Below, piece after piece: positions 1-6,004 of a stretch of DNA of 6,788 bases. Every line of letters begins with the position of its first letter. Position 1 is the stretch's first letter. The position numbers and the translations under genes are program-made. The notes beneath the pieces were generated by a model. The model searched no databases. It was not told where the DNA came from and saw only the letters and a list, made by a program, of their open reading frames with translations. Origin of the DNA: an uncultured Mycoplasmatota bacterium (lineage in GTDB: Bacteria > Bacillota_I > Bacilli_A > RF39 > UBA660); the NCBI GenBank assembly GCA_948469295.1, contig CAOKLK010000035.1:1-6788 (forward strand), given 5' to 3'.

Positions 1-2
1 TC

Positions 3-86
3 GAAAATTATCATAATAATTTACATATTGACTCCATTAGAGGGTTATCCAAAGAGATACCTTCTAGATCTAAGATAGTTGTTTAG
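3..86 (+). CDS. Possible C-terminal tail of an unidentified upstream gene (partial)
   Basis: The third reading frame is open from the window edge to a TAG at 84-86 and gives a 27-residue tail ending in SKEIPSRSKIVV. Frame 1 is open nearly as far, to a TAG at 76-78, so the frame choice is weak. Neither tail resembles the C-terminus of a cysteine desulfurase, the usual upstream partner of thiI in Bacillota. There is no start, no domain and no family I recognise. The rest of the region up to thiI (87-176) holds only the thiI promoter and SD site. It may simply be non-coding. Confidence 0.2.
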   Translation, partial: ENYHNNLHIDSIRGLSKEIPSRSKIVV

Positions 87-129
87 TAAATTATGGATTT
101 TTAGGGCTTAATGAATGGGATTATTTTAG

Positions 130-158
130 AAGACAGCAATCTTTTTCTTTGGTATAAT
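130..158 (+). promoter_or_regulatory. Sigma-A-type promoter of thiI with extended -10
   Basis: The -10 box TATAAT is at 153-158 and is preceded by TGG at 150-152, making an extended -10 (TGn). A partial -35 box, AAGACA (4 of 6 matches to TTGACA), lies at 130-135 with an exact 17-base spacer. The predicted transcript start, near 165, falls at the SD site AGGTGAT (165-171), so the leader is only about 12 bases. Confidence 0.75.
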
Positions 159-176
159 AACAAAAGGTGATGAAAA

Positions 177-1364
177 ATGACACAAAAAATCATGATCAAA
201 TATGGAGAATTAACTACCAAAAAAGATAATATCAACTTGTTCTTAAAAACATTAAAGCAAAATATTGAACATCTATTAAAAGAAGAGGAAATTACAATAG
301 AATATGATAGCGGAAGAATGTTTATAACTCCATTAAAAAATAACTTTGAAGATATTTTAAACAAACTTCAAAAAATATTTGGAATTCATGAAATCGTAAT
401 ATGTAATGAATTAGAAGATAATAATATAGAACAAATAAAAGAAGCCTTAGAAAACTTAATCCAAAATATCGAATTTAAAACATTTAAAATAGAAACCAAA
501 AGAAGTAATAAAAATTATTCCTTAAAAAGTCCAGAAATTAATCATATATTGGGAGGACTTGTTTTAAAAAATAAAGAAAAAGTAAAAGTTGATGTTCATC
601 ATCCAGAACTTACGATCCATATTGAAATAAGACTAAAAAAATCATATTTATATTTTGATACAAGAAAAGGATTAGGAGGTTACCCAGTGGGAACCCTCGG
701 AAAAGGATTATTAATGCTAAGTGGTGGAATTGATTCTCCCGTCGCAGGATATCTAACTATGAAAAGAGGAGTGAAACTAGAAGCCATTTATTTTGAAAGC
801 CCTCCTCATACATCTTTAGAAGCGAAAAATAAAGTAGAAAGTCTTGCTAGAATCCTTTCTTCTTATCAAGGAGAAATAAAATTACATGTCATAAATTTTA
901 CAGAAATTCAAGAAACAATTTATAAAAACATTCCTCATGAATACTTAATTACCATAATGAGAAGAATGATGTATCGTATTTCTGCTAAAATTGCCTATCA
1001 AAGAAAATGTAAAATATTAGTAAACGGAGAGTCAATTGGACAAGTCGCAAGTCAGACATTAACAAGTATGAATGCCATTAATATGGTAGTAACAATACCT
1101 GTGATAAGACCTCTTGCATGCTTTGATAAATTAGAAATCATTTCTCTTGCCCAACAAATAAATACTTATGATACAAGCATCCTCCCATTTGAAGATTGTT
1201 GTACAATATTTGTTCCAGAACACCCCATAATTAATCCAGAAATATCGAAATGCGAAGAATATGAAACATTGATTCCATATGAAAAACTAATTGAAAAAGC
1301 CATTCAAAATCACGAAGAAATTCTAGTTACAAAAAATAAACAACAATTTGAAGATATCTTATAA
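177..1364 (+). CDS. thiI: ThiI, tRNA 4-thiouridine sulfurtransferase
   Basis: ThiI is a cytoplasmic enzyme that adenylates uridine 8 of tRNA and transfers sulfur received from a cysteine desulfurase, giving 4-thiouridine. In some bacteria it also feeds sulfur into thiamine thiazole synthesis. The 395-aa protein has an N-terminal ferredoxin-like region (about 1-60), a THUMP tRNA-binding domain (about 60-165) and a C-terminal PP-loop ATPase. The PP-loop motif SGGIDS is at 182-187, and the family motif GESIGQVASQT is at 284-294. A DCCTIFVP motif at 340-347 carries the conserved cysteines C341/C342. The C-terminal rhodanese domain of the E. coli protein is absent, as is usual in Bacillota, so the length is normal. 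The ATG is set by the SD AGGTGAT, 5 bases upstream. No cysteine desulfurase gene is visible next to it. There is no strong plus-strand terminator after the stop, so transcripts may run antisense into the small minus-strand gene that follows. Confidence 0.97.
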   Translation: MTQKIMIKYGELTTKKDNINLFLKTLKQNIEHLLKEEEITIEYDSGRMFITPLKNNFEDILNKLQKIFGIHEIVICNELEDNNIEQIKEALENLIQNIEFKTFKIETKRSNKNYSLKSPEINHILGGLVLKNKEKVKVDVHHPELTIHIEIRLKKSYLYFDTRKGLGGYPVGTLGKGLLMLSGGIDSPVAGYLTMKRGVKLEAIYFESPPHTSLEAKNKVESLARILSSYQGEIKLHVINFTEIQETIYKNIPHEYLITIMRRMMYRISAKIAYQRKCKILVNGESIGQVASQTLTSMNAINMVVTIPVIRPLACFDKLEIISLAQQINTYDTSILPFEDCCTIFVPEHPIINPEISKCEEYETLIPYEKLIEKAIQNHEEILVTKNKQQFEDIL

Positions 1365-1393
1365 AAAAAACAGAAAAAATTATTCTTCTGTTT
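1363..1393 (-). terminator. Rho-independent terminator of the DUF1540-type gene
   Basis: The 8-bp arms AAACAGAA (1368-1375) and TTCTGTTT (1386-1393) enclose a 10-base loop. Read on the minus strand, the hairpin is followed directly by a run of T. It overlaps the last codons and the stop (1380-1382) of the minus-strand gene. On the plus strand the hairpin is followed by CAAAAC rather than a T-run, so it should stop thiI transcripts poorly. Confidence 0.75.
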
Positions 1394-1544
1394 CAAAACT
1401 ATCACAAAAAGTATTAGCTTTTGGTAAAGATCCGCTTACATTGATTTTTCCAAGTGTACACCGATCTTCTTCATTTTCATGATATTTACATTCCTTGACA
1501 TCACAAAGAATCTTTTGATTATAATATTCTTCAGTCTCTTTCAT
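1380..1544 (-). CDS. DUF1540-type small cysteine protein
   Basis: This 54-residue protein begins MKETEEYYNQKILCDVKECK. It has four cysteines at 14, 19, 29 and 47 (C-x4-C-x9-C-x17-C) and the pattern ILCDVKEC ... CTLGKINVSG ... ANTFCDSF. That is the layout I know for DUF1540: CDV-x2-C, a central cysteine before a short I-x-V strand, and a final T-x-C-x-S/T-F. The four cysteines suggest metal binding or a disulfide-stabilised fold; the family's function is unknown to me. The start was chosen because the SD GGGTGA (1549-1554) sits 4 bases upstream, the same spacing as in ackA. An in-frame ATG four codons earlier (1554-1556) has no SD. The gene has its own terminator and is divergent from the 66-aa gene. 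The sigma-G-like promoter upstream makes expression in the forespore a reasonable inference. Confidence 0.85.
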   Translation of the reverse strand: MKETEEYYNQKILCDVKECKYHENEEDRCTLGKINVSGSLPKANTFCDSFETEE

Positions 1545-1559
1545 ATTTTCACCCATACT

Positions 1560-1588
1560 TATGATGAATAAAAAATAAAAAAATATAC
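1560..1588 (-). promoter_or_regulatory. Candidate sigma-G-like promoter of the DUF1540-type gene
   Basis: On the minus strand, GTATA (plus 1584-1588) and CATCATA (plus 1560-1566) are separated by 17 bases. They fit the forespore sigma-G consensus as I recall it from Bacillus subtilis (GHATR, 17-18 bases, CATHHTA). The transcript would start near 1553, at the SD, matching the compact leaders of the other genes here. No sigma-A promoter is evident. The consensus is degenerate and the DNA is AT-rich, so chance matches are possible. Confidence 0.45.
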
Positions 1589-1594
1589 ATACTA
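1566..1594 (+). promoter_or_regulatory. Candidate sigma-G-like promoter of the 66-aa gene
   Basis: GAATA (1566-1570) and CATACTA (1588-1594), with a 17-base spacer, fit the same forespore-type consensus. This promoter occupies almost the same bases as the opposite-strand one: each -35 shares a base with the other's -10. The transcript would start near 1601, at the SD AGGTGA (1600-1605). No good TTGACA box is present. It is supported mainly by pairing with the divergent promoter. Confidence 0.45.
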
Positions 1595-1611
1595 AAAACA
1601 GGTGAAGAAAA

Positions 1612-1812
1612 ATGAGACAACATATTAATTTATATTACAAAAGTTATGATGGGGAACATAAAAGCGAAATGGAGCGTTTAATGAATGAACGGTTCAATGA
1701 TTATGGATACAATTTTGAATCCAATCAAAAAAAAGAATGTGATTTAGATGCCTTTGCTTCCAAATCAGGACCATATTGCTTAAGACACCATAACAATTCG
1801 GAAAAAAGATAG
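1612..1812 (+). CDS. 66-aa orphan protein of unknown function
   Basis: I do not recognise this protein. It is a hydrophilic 66-residue product with no signal peptide or membrane segment. The N-terminal half is acidic and aromatic (YYKSYDGEH, then a likely helix around 17-30). The C-terminal half has two cysteines (C43, C56) and a histidine pair (H59-H60), which could form a small metal site; this is a guess. It is judged real because a good SD, AGGTGA, lies 6 bases before the ATG, a terminator hairpin begins at its last codons, and a plausible promoter lies upstream. It is divergent from the DUF1540-type gene and shares its control region. That arrangement suggests, without proving, a sporulation or spore-related role. 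Confidence 0.75.
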   Translation: MRQHINLYYKSYDGEHKSEMERLMNERFNDYGYNFESNQKKECDLDAFASKSGPYCLRHHNNSEKR

Positions 1813-1831
1813 TAAAATCTTTTTTTTTTTT
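1802..1831 (+). terminator. Terminator of the 66-aa gene
   Basis: The arms AAAAAAGAT (1802-1810) and ATCTTTTTT (1817-1825) enclose a 6-base loop and run into a T-tract ending at 1831. The stem is AT-rich and therefore modest. The TAG stop (1810-1812) lies inside the hairpin. The T-tract abuts the -10 box of ackA. Confidence 0.7.
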
Positions 1832-1832
1832 G

Positions 1833-1838
1833 TATAAT
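1833..1838 (+). promoter_or_regulatory. -10 box of the ackA promoter
   Basis: A perfect TATAAT follows directly on the T-tract of the preceding terminator. No convincing -35 box is found 17 bases upstream, where the terminator stem and loop lie. The predicted transcript start, near 1845, is next to the SD GAGGTGA ahead of the ATG at 1858. Confidence 0.55.
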
Positions 1839-1857
1839 AAAACTAAGAGGTGAAGAT

Positions 1858-3048
1858 ATGAAAATATTATCAGTAAACGCTGGAAGTTCATCATTAAAAT
1901 TTACAGCCGTAGAGATGCCAGAAGAACAAAAATTAATTTCTGGAAATTTCGAACGGATTGGTATTGGAAATAGTTTTTATACCTTAAAAATAAAAGATGA
2001 AAAAATCAAAATAGAAAAAGAAATCTCCAATCACGAAGAAGCTTTTCAGATTTTAATGAACGAATTAATTGATCGAAAAATTGTCAATGACTTAAAAGAA
2101 ATTAATGCCATTGGACATCGTGTTGTTCATGGAGGAGAAATATACAAAGATAGTATTGAAATTACCGACGAAGTATTAAAAATAATCGAAGATTTAAGTA
2201 GTTTAGCACCATTACATAATCCTCCTGCAGTGACAGGAATCAAAGCAGCTCAAAAAGTAGTACCAGATGCTAAACAAATTGCTGTATTTGATACCGCTTT
2301 TCATCAAACAATGGAGCCTGATCAATATCTTTATGCCATCCCGATGAACTTGTATGAAAAATATAAAATCCGAAAATATGGAATGCATGGAACCAGTCAC
2401 AAATATATTACCGAATGTATGAAAAATATTTTAAAAACGGAACAAAGTAAATTAATCATTTGCCATATTGGGTCTGGAGCAAGTATCACTGCAGTAAAAA
2501 ATGGAAAATCAATAGATACTTCCATGGGATTTACTCCAAATGCTGGTTTAATGATGGGAACAAGATCTGGTGACATAGATTCATCCATTATTAAATTTTT
2601 ACAAGAAAAAGGGTTAACAATTGATGAAATCGATCAAATGTTAAATAAAGAAAGTGGACTTCTTGGAATTAGTGAAAAATATAGTGATATCCGAGATGTT
2701 GAAAAAGCCATGAAAAGTGGGGATGAAAACTCTAGAATTGCTCTTGATATGTTTACAAACCGCATCGTAAATTACATTGCCATGTATTATTTTGAATTAC
2801 AAGGATGCGATGCTATTGTATTTACAGCAGGAGTAGGAGAAAATGGCTGCTTTGAAAGAGAAAAAATATTAGAAAAACTAGAATTCTTAGGAGTCAAAGT
2901 AAATCATGAATTAAATGATCAAATTGCTAGTTTTAAAGAAATCCAAGAAGGGAAAATTACCACAGAAGATTCAAGTATTTCCGTATATGTAATTCCTACA
3001 GATGAAGAAATTATGATAGCAAGAGATACGTATCATTTTGCAAAGTAG
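1858..3048 (+). CDS. ackA: AckA, acetate kinase
   Basis: AckA catalyses the reversible conversion of acetyl phosphate and ADP to acetate and ATP, the energy-yielding last step of acetate fermentation in the cytoplasm. The 396 residues match the usual family length of about 400. All hallmark motifs are present: VNAGSSSLKF at the N-terminus (N7), HRVVHGGE (R88), LAPLHNPP, FDTAFHQT (D145), YGMHGTSHKY (H177), the phosphate-loop HIGSGAS, GLMMGTRSGDID (R236), FTAGVGENG, and PTDEE near the C-terminus (E384). These correspond to the catalytic residues known from the Methanosarcina enzyme (D148, H180, R241, E384). The SD GAGGTGA lies 4 bases before the ATG. The partner phosphotransacetylase is not in the window. 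The DHH gene follows after 20 bases, so the two are probably co-transcribed. Confidence 0.98.
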   Translation: MKILSVNAGSSSLKFTAVEMPEEQKLISGNFERIGIGNSFYTLKIKDEKIKIEKEISNHEEAFQILMNELIDRKIVNDLKEINAIGHRVVHGGEIYKDSIEITDEVLKIIEDLSSLAPLHNPPAVTGIKAAQKVVPDAKQIAVFDTAFHQTMEPDQYLYAIPMNLYEKYKIRKYGMHGTSHKYITECMKNILKTEQSKLIICHIGSGASITAVKNGKSIDTSMGFTPNAGLMMGTRSGDIDSSIIKFLQEKGLTIDEIDQMLNKESGLLGISEKYSDIRDVEKAMKSGDENSRIALDMFTNRIVNYIAMYYFELQGCDAIVFTAGVGENGCFEREKILEKLEFLGVKVNHELNDQIASFKEIQEGKITTEDSSISVYVIPTDEEIMIARDTYHFAK

Positions 3049-3068
3049 TAAAGAAAGAGGGATTTGGA

Positions 3069-4031
3069 TTGAACAAAATAATCATCAAAAAAATCACAAA
3101 AAAAATAAAACAATATGATACCATAGTAATTGCAAGACATATAGGTCCAGATCCAGATGCTATTTGTAGTCAAATTGCATTAAGAGATTCTATAAAATTA
3201 ACTTATCCTACCAAAAATGTTTTTGCAGTAGGAGTAGGAGTATCAAAATTTAAAAAGTATGGAAACTTAGATAAACCAGATAACAAAACATTAAAAAATG
3301 CCTTACTAATTACATTAGATGTACCAAATTATTGTCGTGTCGATGGAATCGAAGATTTAAATCCAAAAGAAATTATAAAAATAGATCATCATCCATTTGA
3401 GGAAGAATTTGGCCCTCTAGAATGGATAAATGATAATGCTTGTAGTACATCCCAATTACTAACAGAATTAATACTCTATAGTAATTTAAAAATAACAGAA
3501 AATATTGCCAATAATTTATTTATTGGAATGGTTTCCGATAGTGATCGCTTTCTTCTTCCTTATACAACAATTGATACCTTTAAAATTCTTTCCTTGCTTT
3601 TAGAAAGAACAAAAATTAATATAACCAAACAATATGAAAAATTATATGAACGTCCAATCGAAGAAGTAAAATTTCATGGCTACCTTTCAGAACACCTAAC
3701 CGTAACAGAAAATGGATTTGCCTATGTTCAAATTTCGAAAGAAACAATCAAAAAATATGGAGTAGATGCATCTTCTCCATCTAACATGATAAATGATTTT
3801 AATTATATCAAAGACATATTAGTTTGGACATTTATAACAGAAGATGAAAAAAATGGTCAATACAAAGTTAACATTCGAAGTCGAGGTCCAGTAATTAATG
3901 AAATCGCAGCTAAATATCATGGTGGGGGACATAAATTTGCAAGTGGAGTAAAAACAAAAGATTGGGCAGATATCGAGAATATGATGAAAGATTTAGATAA
4001 TTCTTGTAAAGAATACAAAGAAAATATCTAA
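3069..4031 (+). CDS. nrnA: NrnA-type DHH/DHHA1 oligoribonuclease / pAp phosphatase
   Basis: NrnA-type enzymes degrade 2-5 nt nanoRNAs and dephosphorylate 3'-phosphoadenosine 5'-phosphate (pAp), replacing Orn and CysQ in Bacillota. The 320-aa length fits B. subtilis NrnA. The metal-binding motifs are visible: H24-x3-D28-x-D30 in ARHIGPDPDA, D84 in TLDVPN, D106-H107-H108 and D156 in GMVSDSDRF. The substrate-binding GGGH of the DHHA1 domain is at 285-288. Where B. subtilis NrnA has DTGRF as I recall it, this protein has DSDRF, placing an extra acidic residue (D158) near the metal site. The start is TTG: the SD AGAGGG (3056-3061) lies 7 bases before it, and the resulting N-terminus matches the family, with YDTI about 15 residues in. 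It follows ackA by 20 bases. No GdpP-like membrane or GGDEF region is present, so it is not a c-di-AMP phosphodiesterase of that type. Confidence 0.93.
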   Translation: MNKIIIKKITKKIKQYDTIVIARHIGPDPDAICSQIALRDSIKLTYPTKNVFAVGVGVSKFKKYGNLDKPDNKTLKNALLITLDVPNYCRVDGIEDLNPKEIIKIDHHPFEEEFGPLEWINDNACSTSQLLTELILYSNLKITENIANNLFIGMVSDSDRFLLPYTTIDTFKILSLLLERTKINITKQYEKLYERPIEEVKFHGYLSEHLTVTENGFAYVQISKETIKKYGVDASSPSNMINDFNYIKDILVWTFITEDEKNGQYKVNIRSRGPVINEIAAKYHGGGHKFASGVKTKDWADIENMMKDLDNSCKEYKENI

Positions 4032-4056
4032 ATTTTTTTAATTAAAAATTAATTTT
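4031..4056 (+). terminator. Weak AT-only hairpin after nrnA
   Basis: AATTTTT (4031-4037) pairs with AAAAATT (4044-4050) around a 6-base loop and is followed by AATTTT. With no G:C pair it would be a poor terminator. It may instead mark only an AT-rich promoter upstream region for recX. Confidence 0.25.
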
Positions 4057-4059
4057 AAA

Positions 4060-4088
4060 TTGACAAGCGTACAAATGTACTTTATAAT
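4060..4088 (+). promoter_or_regulatory. Consensus sigma-A promoter of recX
   Basis: TTGACA (4060-4065) and TATAAT (4083-4088) are both perfect and are separated by exactly 17 bases, with AT-only DNA upstream. This is the strongest promoter in the window, yet it drives recX, which is normally needed in small amounts. A palindrome fills most of the spacer, so the promoter is probably held down by a repressor. Confidence 0.9.
4069..4080 (+). promoter_or_regulatory. Palindromic operator within the recX promoter
   Basis: GTACAAATGTAC has perfect 5-bp arms (GTACA/TGTAC) around AA and ends two bases before the -10 box, so a bound repressor would exclude RNA polymerase. One reading is a LexA (SOS) box: the layout equals the Bacillota box GAAC-N4-GTTC with one symmetrical change in each arm, and GTAC-N4-GTAC is close to the cyanobacterial LexA consensus as I recall it. 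The other reading is TACA-N2-TGTA, the core recognised by CopY/BlaI-family repressors. The recX context favours LexA. Confidence 0.65.
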
Positions 4089-4113
4089 AAATCCAAAGTA
4101 AAGAAGGAAAAAA

Positions 4114-4890
4114 ATGAAAATAGCACAAATCAAAAAAGGAAAAAGGAATCTTTATATTATTACTTTTGAAAACCAACAAAATATGGAATGTTATGATGAT
4201 ATAATGGTAAAGTATGCATTACTTCCCAAAAAAGAATTGAGCGAAACAGAACTAGAACAGATCAGAAATGAAAATCATGAATTAGAATCCTATTATTTAG
4301 CTCTAAATTATATGACAAAACGACTGCGTTCTAAAAAAGAAATCAAAGAATATTTAAAACAGAAAAACTACTCTACAAAAGAGATAGAAAATACCGTCAA
4401 TCATTTACAAGAAAAAGGATATTTAAATGAAGATATTTACATTGAAAGTTACTTAAATGATAACTTTCGTTTTTCAGCAAATGGACCTGATAAAATTCAA
4501 AAAAGCTTAGAAGATTTAGATTTTAATAAAAATAAAATTAATGAGAAATTAGAACAAATTACCAAAGAAGAATGGTGTACTAAATTAAGGCATTTATTTC
4601 AAAAAAAAGCTACGTCAACCCATAATGATGGAACAGAGAAATGGAAGAGAAAATGTGAGATTTATTTTTATAACCTTGGTTATCCCAAAGAGTGGATATT
4701 AGAAATAGAAAACACAATAGAATGGAAGGACGATATTACAAAGTTAGAAAAAGAATATCATAAACAAAAACAAAAGTGGAGTAGAAAATATCAAGGGAAT
4801 GAACTAAACTTTCAAATAAAAAGAAAATTATATGAAAAAGGATATCCAAAAGAAATCATTGATAACTTTCTAAATCACAACCAAGAATAA
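4114..4890 (+). CDS. recX: RecX, regulatory protein of RecA
   Basis: RecX binds RecA filaments and modulates, usually inhibits, their assembly and strand exchange, so it tunes recombination and the SOS response. This is the long 258-aa form typical of Bacilli (B. subtilis RecX is about 264 aa). After an N-terminal beta-rich part (1-55), the three-helix RecX repeat is clear at about 60-130: ALNYMTKRLRSKKEIKEYL, then LQEKGYLNEDIYIESYL and GPDKIQKSLEDL. Two further, more diverged repeats lie at about 155-200 (YFYNLGYPKEWI) and 210-255 (RKLYEKGYPKEIID). The SD AAGAAGG (4101-4107) is 6 bases before the ATG. It is transcribed alone from its own operator-bearing promoter and ends at a bidirectional terminator. 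recA is not in the window. Confidence 0.95.
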   Translation: MKIAQIKKGKRNLYIITFENQQNMECYDDIMVKYALLPKKELSETELEQIRNENHELESYYLALNYMTKRLRSKKEIKEYLKQKNYSTKEIENTVNHLQEKGYLNEDIYIESYLNDNFRFSANGPDKIQKSLEDLDFNKNKINEKLEQITKEEWCTKLRHLFQKKATSTHNDGTEKWKRKCEIYFYNLGYPKEWILEIENTIEWKDDITKLEKEYHKQKQKWSRKYQGNELNFQIKRKLYEKGYPKEIIDNFLNHNQE

Positions 4891-4928
4891 AAAAAGATTC
4901 AACTAGTTATTTGTTGAATCCTTTTTTT
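4889..4928. terminator. Bidirectional terminator between recX and prsA
   Basis: The 8-bp arms GATTCAAC (4896-4903) and GTTGAATC (4913-4920) surround a 9-base loop. Seven A precede it (4889-4895) and C plus seven T follow (4921-4928), so it has a U-tract in both directions. It ends recX on the plus strand and prsA on the minus strand. The last residues and stop of PrsA are encoded within it. Confidence 0.93.
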
Positions 4929-5931
4929 GATTTTCAATACTTGTAATCATATTCGAAATATAGTTTCCATATTGTTTTTGAATTTCAGAATCGACAATTT
5001 CCACTCCATATTTCTTTCGAAGTTCAGTAAGAGCAGTAATACTCATAGTTTCATCACTTTCTAATTTTTTATTACCTAATGTTTCTCGAATAGAATCTTT
5101 GACATCATCAAAAGAAGCTTTTTCTCTTTGATCTTCTCTAAAAATAACATGATATCCAAGTTCAGTTGTAATAATTTCTGTAGAATAACTATTATTCTTT
5201 AAAGAAACCGCAGCTTTTACAATTTCATCATATTCTTGAGATAAAGTTCCAATATTAATATATCCTAAACTTCCGCCATTTTCTTTCGTACTTTCATCTT
5301 TAGAATATTCTTTCGCTAGTTCAGCAAAACGTTCTTTAGCATTTTCACTTTTTTTCAACTCATCAATTACTTTTTGAGCTTCTGCTTTGGCACGATCTTG
5401 TTCTTTAGATTTTTCATCACTACTCATATCATCTGTTAAATTAGCAGGAATTAAAATATGATCAATTAAAATATCTCCATAAATACTTTCATCATAATAT
5501 TTTTGCATTTCTTTATCAGTTACTTTACTTTTTCCATAATCGACAATAGCTAAATTTTGCATAGCATTTACATAATATGATTCCTTATAAGCGTCGATAG
5601 AAGTATATCCATAATAACTTTGTAACATTTGTTTAAAAGATTCTTCTCCATAGTTTTCAATCATCGCTTTCACAGCACTTTCGGCAGTTTCTTTCTTCGC
5701 TTCCACTTCATCTGGATATTCTGCTTCTAATACTTTCTTATCAATCATTTGAATTAAAGTTTGAAGAGCATAATCATCTTTAATTTCTTTATATAATTCA
5801 TTAACGCTAATTTTATCTCCATTTGTAAAAGTAACCACTGCTTCTTCTCCATTAGATAATGTAGGGATTGTCTTACCACATCCACAAAGTAATAAAGTAC
5901 AAACCCCTAAAACAAATACTTTCTTTTTCAT
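4903..5931 (-). CDS. prsA: PrsA-like lipoprotein, parvulin-type peptidyl-prolyl isomerase
   Basis: PrsA is a membrane-anchored extracellular foldase that helps exported proteins fold after secretion. The 342-aa protein starts with a lipoprotein signal peptide: KKK, a hydrophobic stretch, then the lipobox LCGC with C18 as the lipidated cysteine. An N-terminal chaperone-like segment, helical and charged, covers about 40-150. The parvulin (rotamase) domain covers about 155-268, with IDHILI at 156-161, FAELAKEYSKD at 202-212, GGSLGY at 219-224 and ELGYHVIF at 257-264. A C-terminal helical tail follows (270-342). The length is a little above that of B. subtilis PrsA. The SD AAGGAGG is 4 bases before the ATG, and a good promoter lies upstream. 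The upstream minus-strand gene probably ends at its own terminator, so prsA is likely monocistronic. Confidence 0.94.
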   Translation of the reverse strand: MKKKVFVLGVCTLLLCGCGKTIPTLSNGEEAVVTFTNGDKISVNELYKEIKDDYALQTLIQMIDKKVLEAEYPDEVEAKKETAESAVKAMIENYGEESFKQMLQSYYGYTSIDAYKESYYVNAMQNLAIVDYGKSKVTDKEMQKYYDESIYGDILIDHILIPANLTDDMSSDEKSKEQDRAKAEAQKVIDELKKSENAKERFAELAKEYSKDESTKENGGSLGYINIGTLSQEYDEIVKAAVSLKNNSYSTEIITTELGYHVIFREDQREKASFDDVKDSIRETLGNKKLESDETMSITALTELRKKYGVEIVDSEIQKQYGNYISNMITSIENQKKDSTNN

Positions 5932-5955
5932 AAATCCTCCTTAAATTACCAGAAT

Positions 5956-5984
5956 ATTATATCAATTTTCCTATAAAAAAACAA
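5956..5984 (-). promoter_or_regulatory. Sigma-A-type promoter of prsA
   Basis: On the minus strand, TTGTTT (plus 5979-5984) and TATAAT (plus 5956-5961) are 17 bases apart. The -35 box is built into the T-tract of the preceding gene's terminator. The predicted start, near 5949, is about 7 bases before the SD. Confidence 0.7.
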
Positions 5985-6004
5985 GAAAATCAATTCTTTT
6001 TCTT
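5975..6004 (-). terminator. Terminator of the 167-aa gene
   Basis: On the minus strand, AAGAAAA (plus 5998-6004) pairs with TTTTCTT (plus 5983-5989) around an 8-base loop and is followed by G and seven T (plus 5975-5981). The stem is GC-poor, so read-through into prsA is possible. It overlaps the stop codon of the upstream gene and the -35 box of prsA. Confidence 0.6.

Noticed and set aside
101..364. Minus-strand hydrophobic open frame opposite the start of thiI
   Set aside because: It overlaps well-supported thiI coding sequence and its promoter. The apparent hydrophobicity comes from A-rich codons read in reverse.
1554..1556. Earlier in-frame ATG for the DUF1540-type gene
   Set aside because: It has no SD upstream and it overlaps the SD of the chosen start.
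1694..1894. Minus-strand open frame of 66 codons opposite the 66-aa gene and the ackA start
   Set aside because: It has no SD, runs across the terminator and the ackA promoter, and its sequence is the low-complexity mirror of the plus-strand gene.
2212..2588. Two minus-strand open frames within ackA
   Set aside because: Both lie inside conserved ackA motifs and lack an SD; they are shadows of the coding strand.
177..4890. Use of a Mycoplasma-type code with TGA as Trp, considered because of the AT-rich, Mollicutes-like composition
   Set aside because: Trp is encoded by TGG in nrnA and recX, and no in-frame TGA interrupts any of the recognised proteins.
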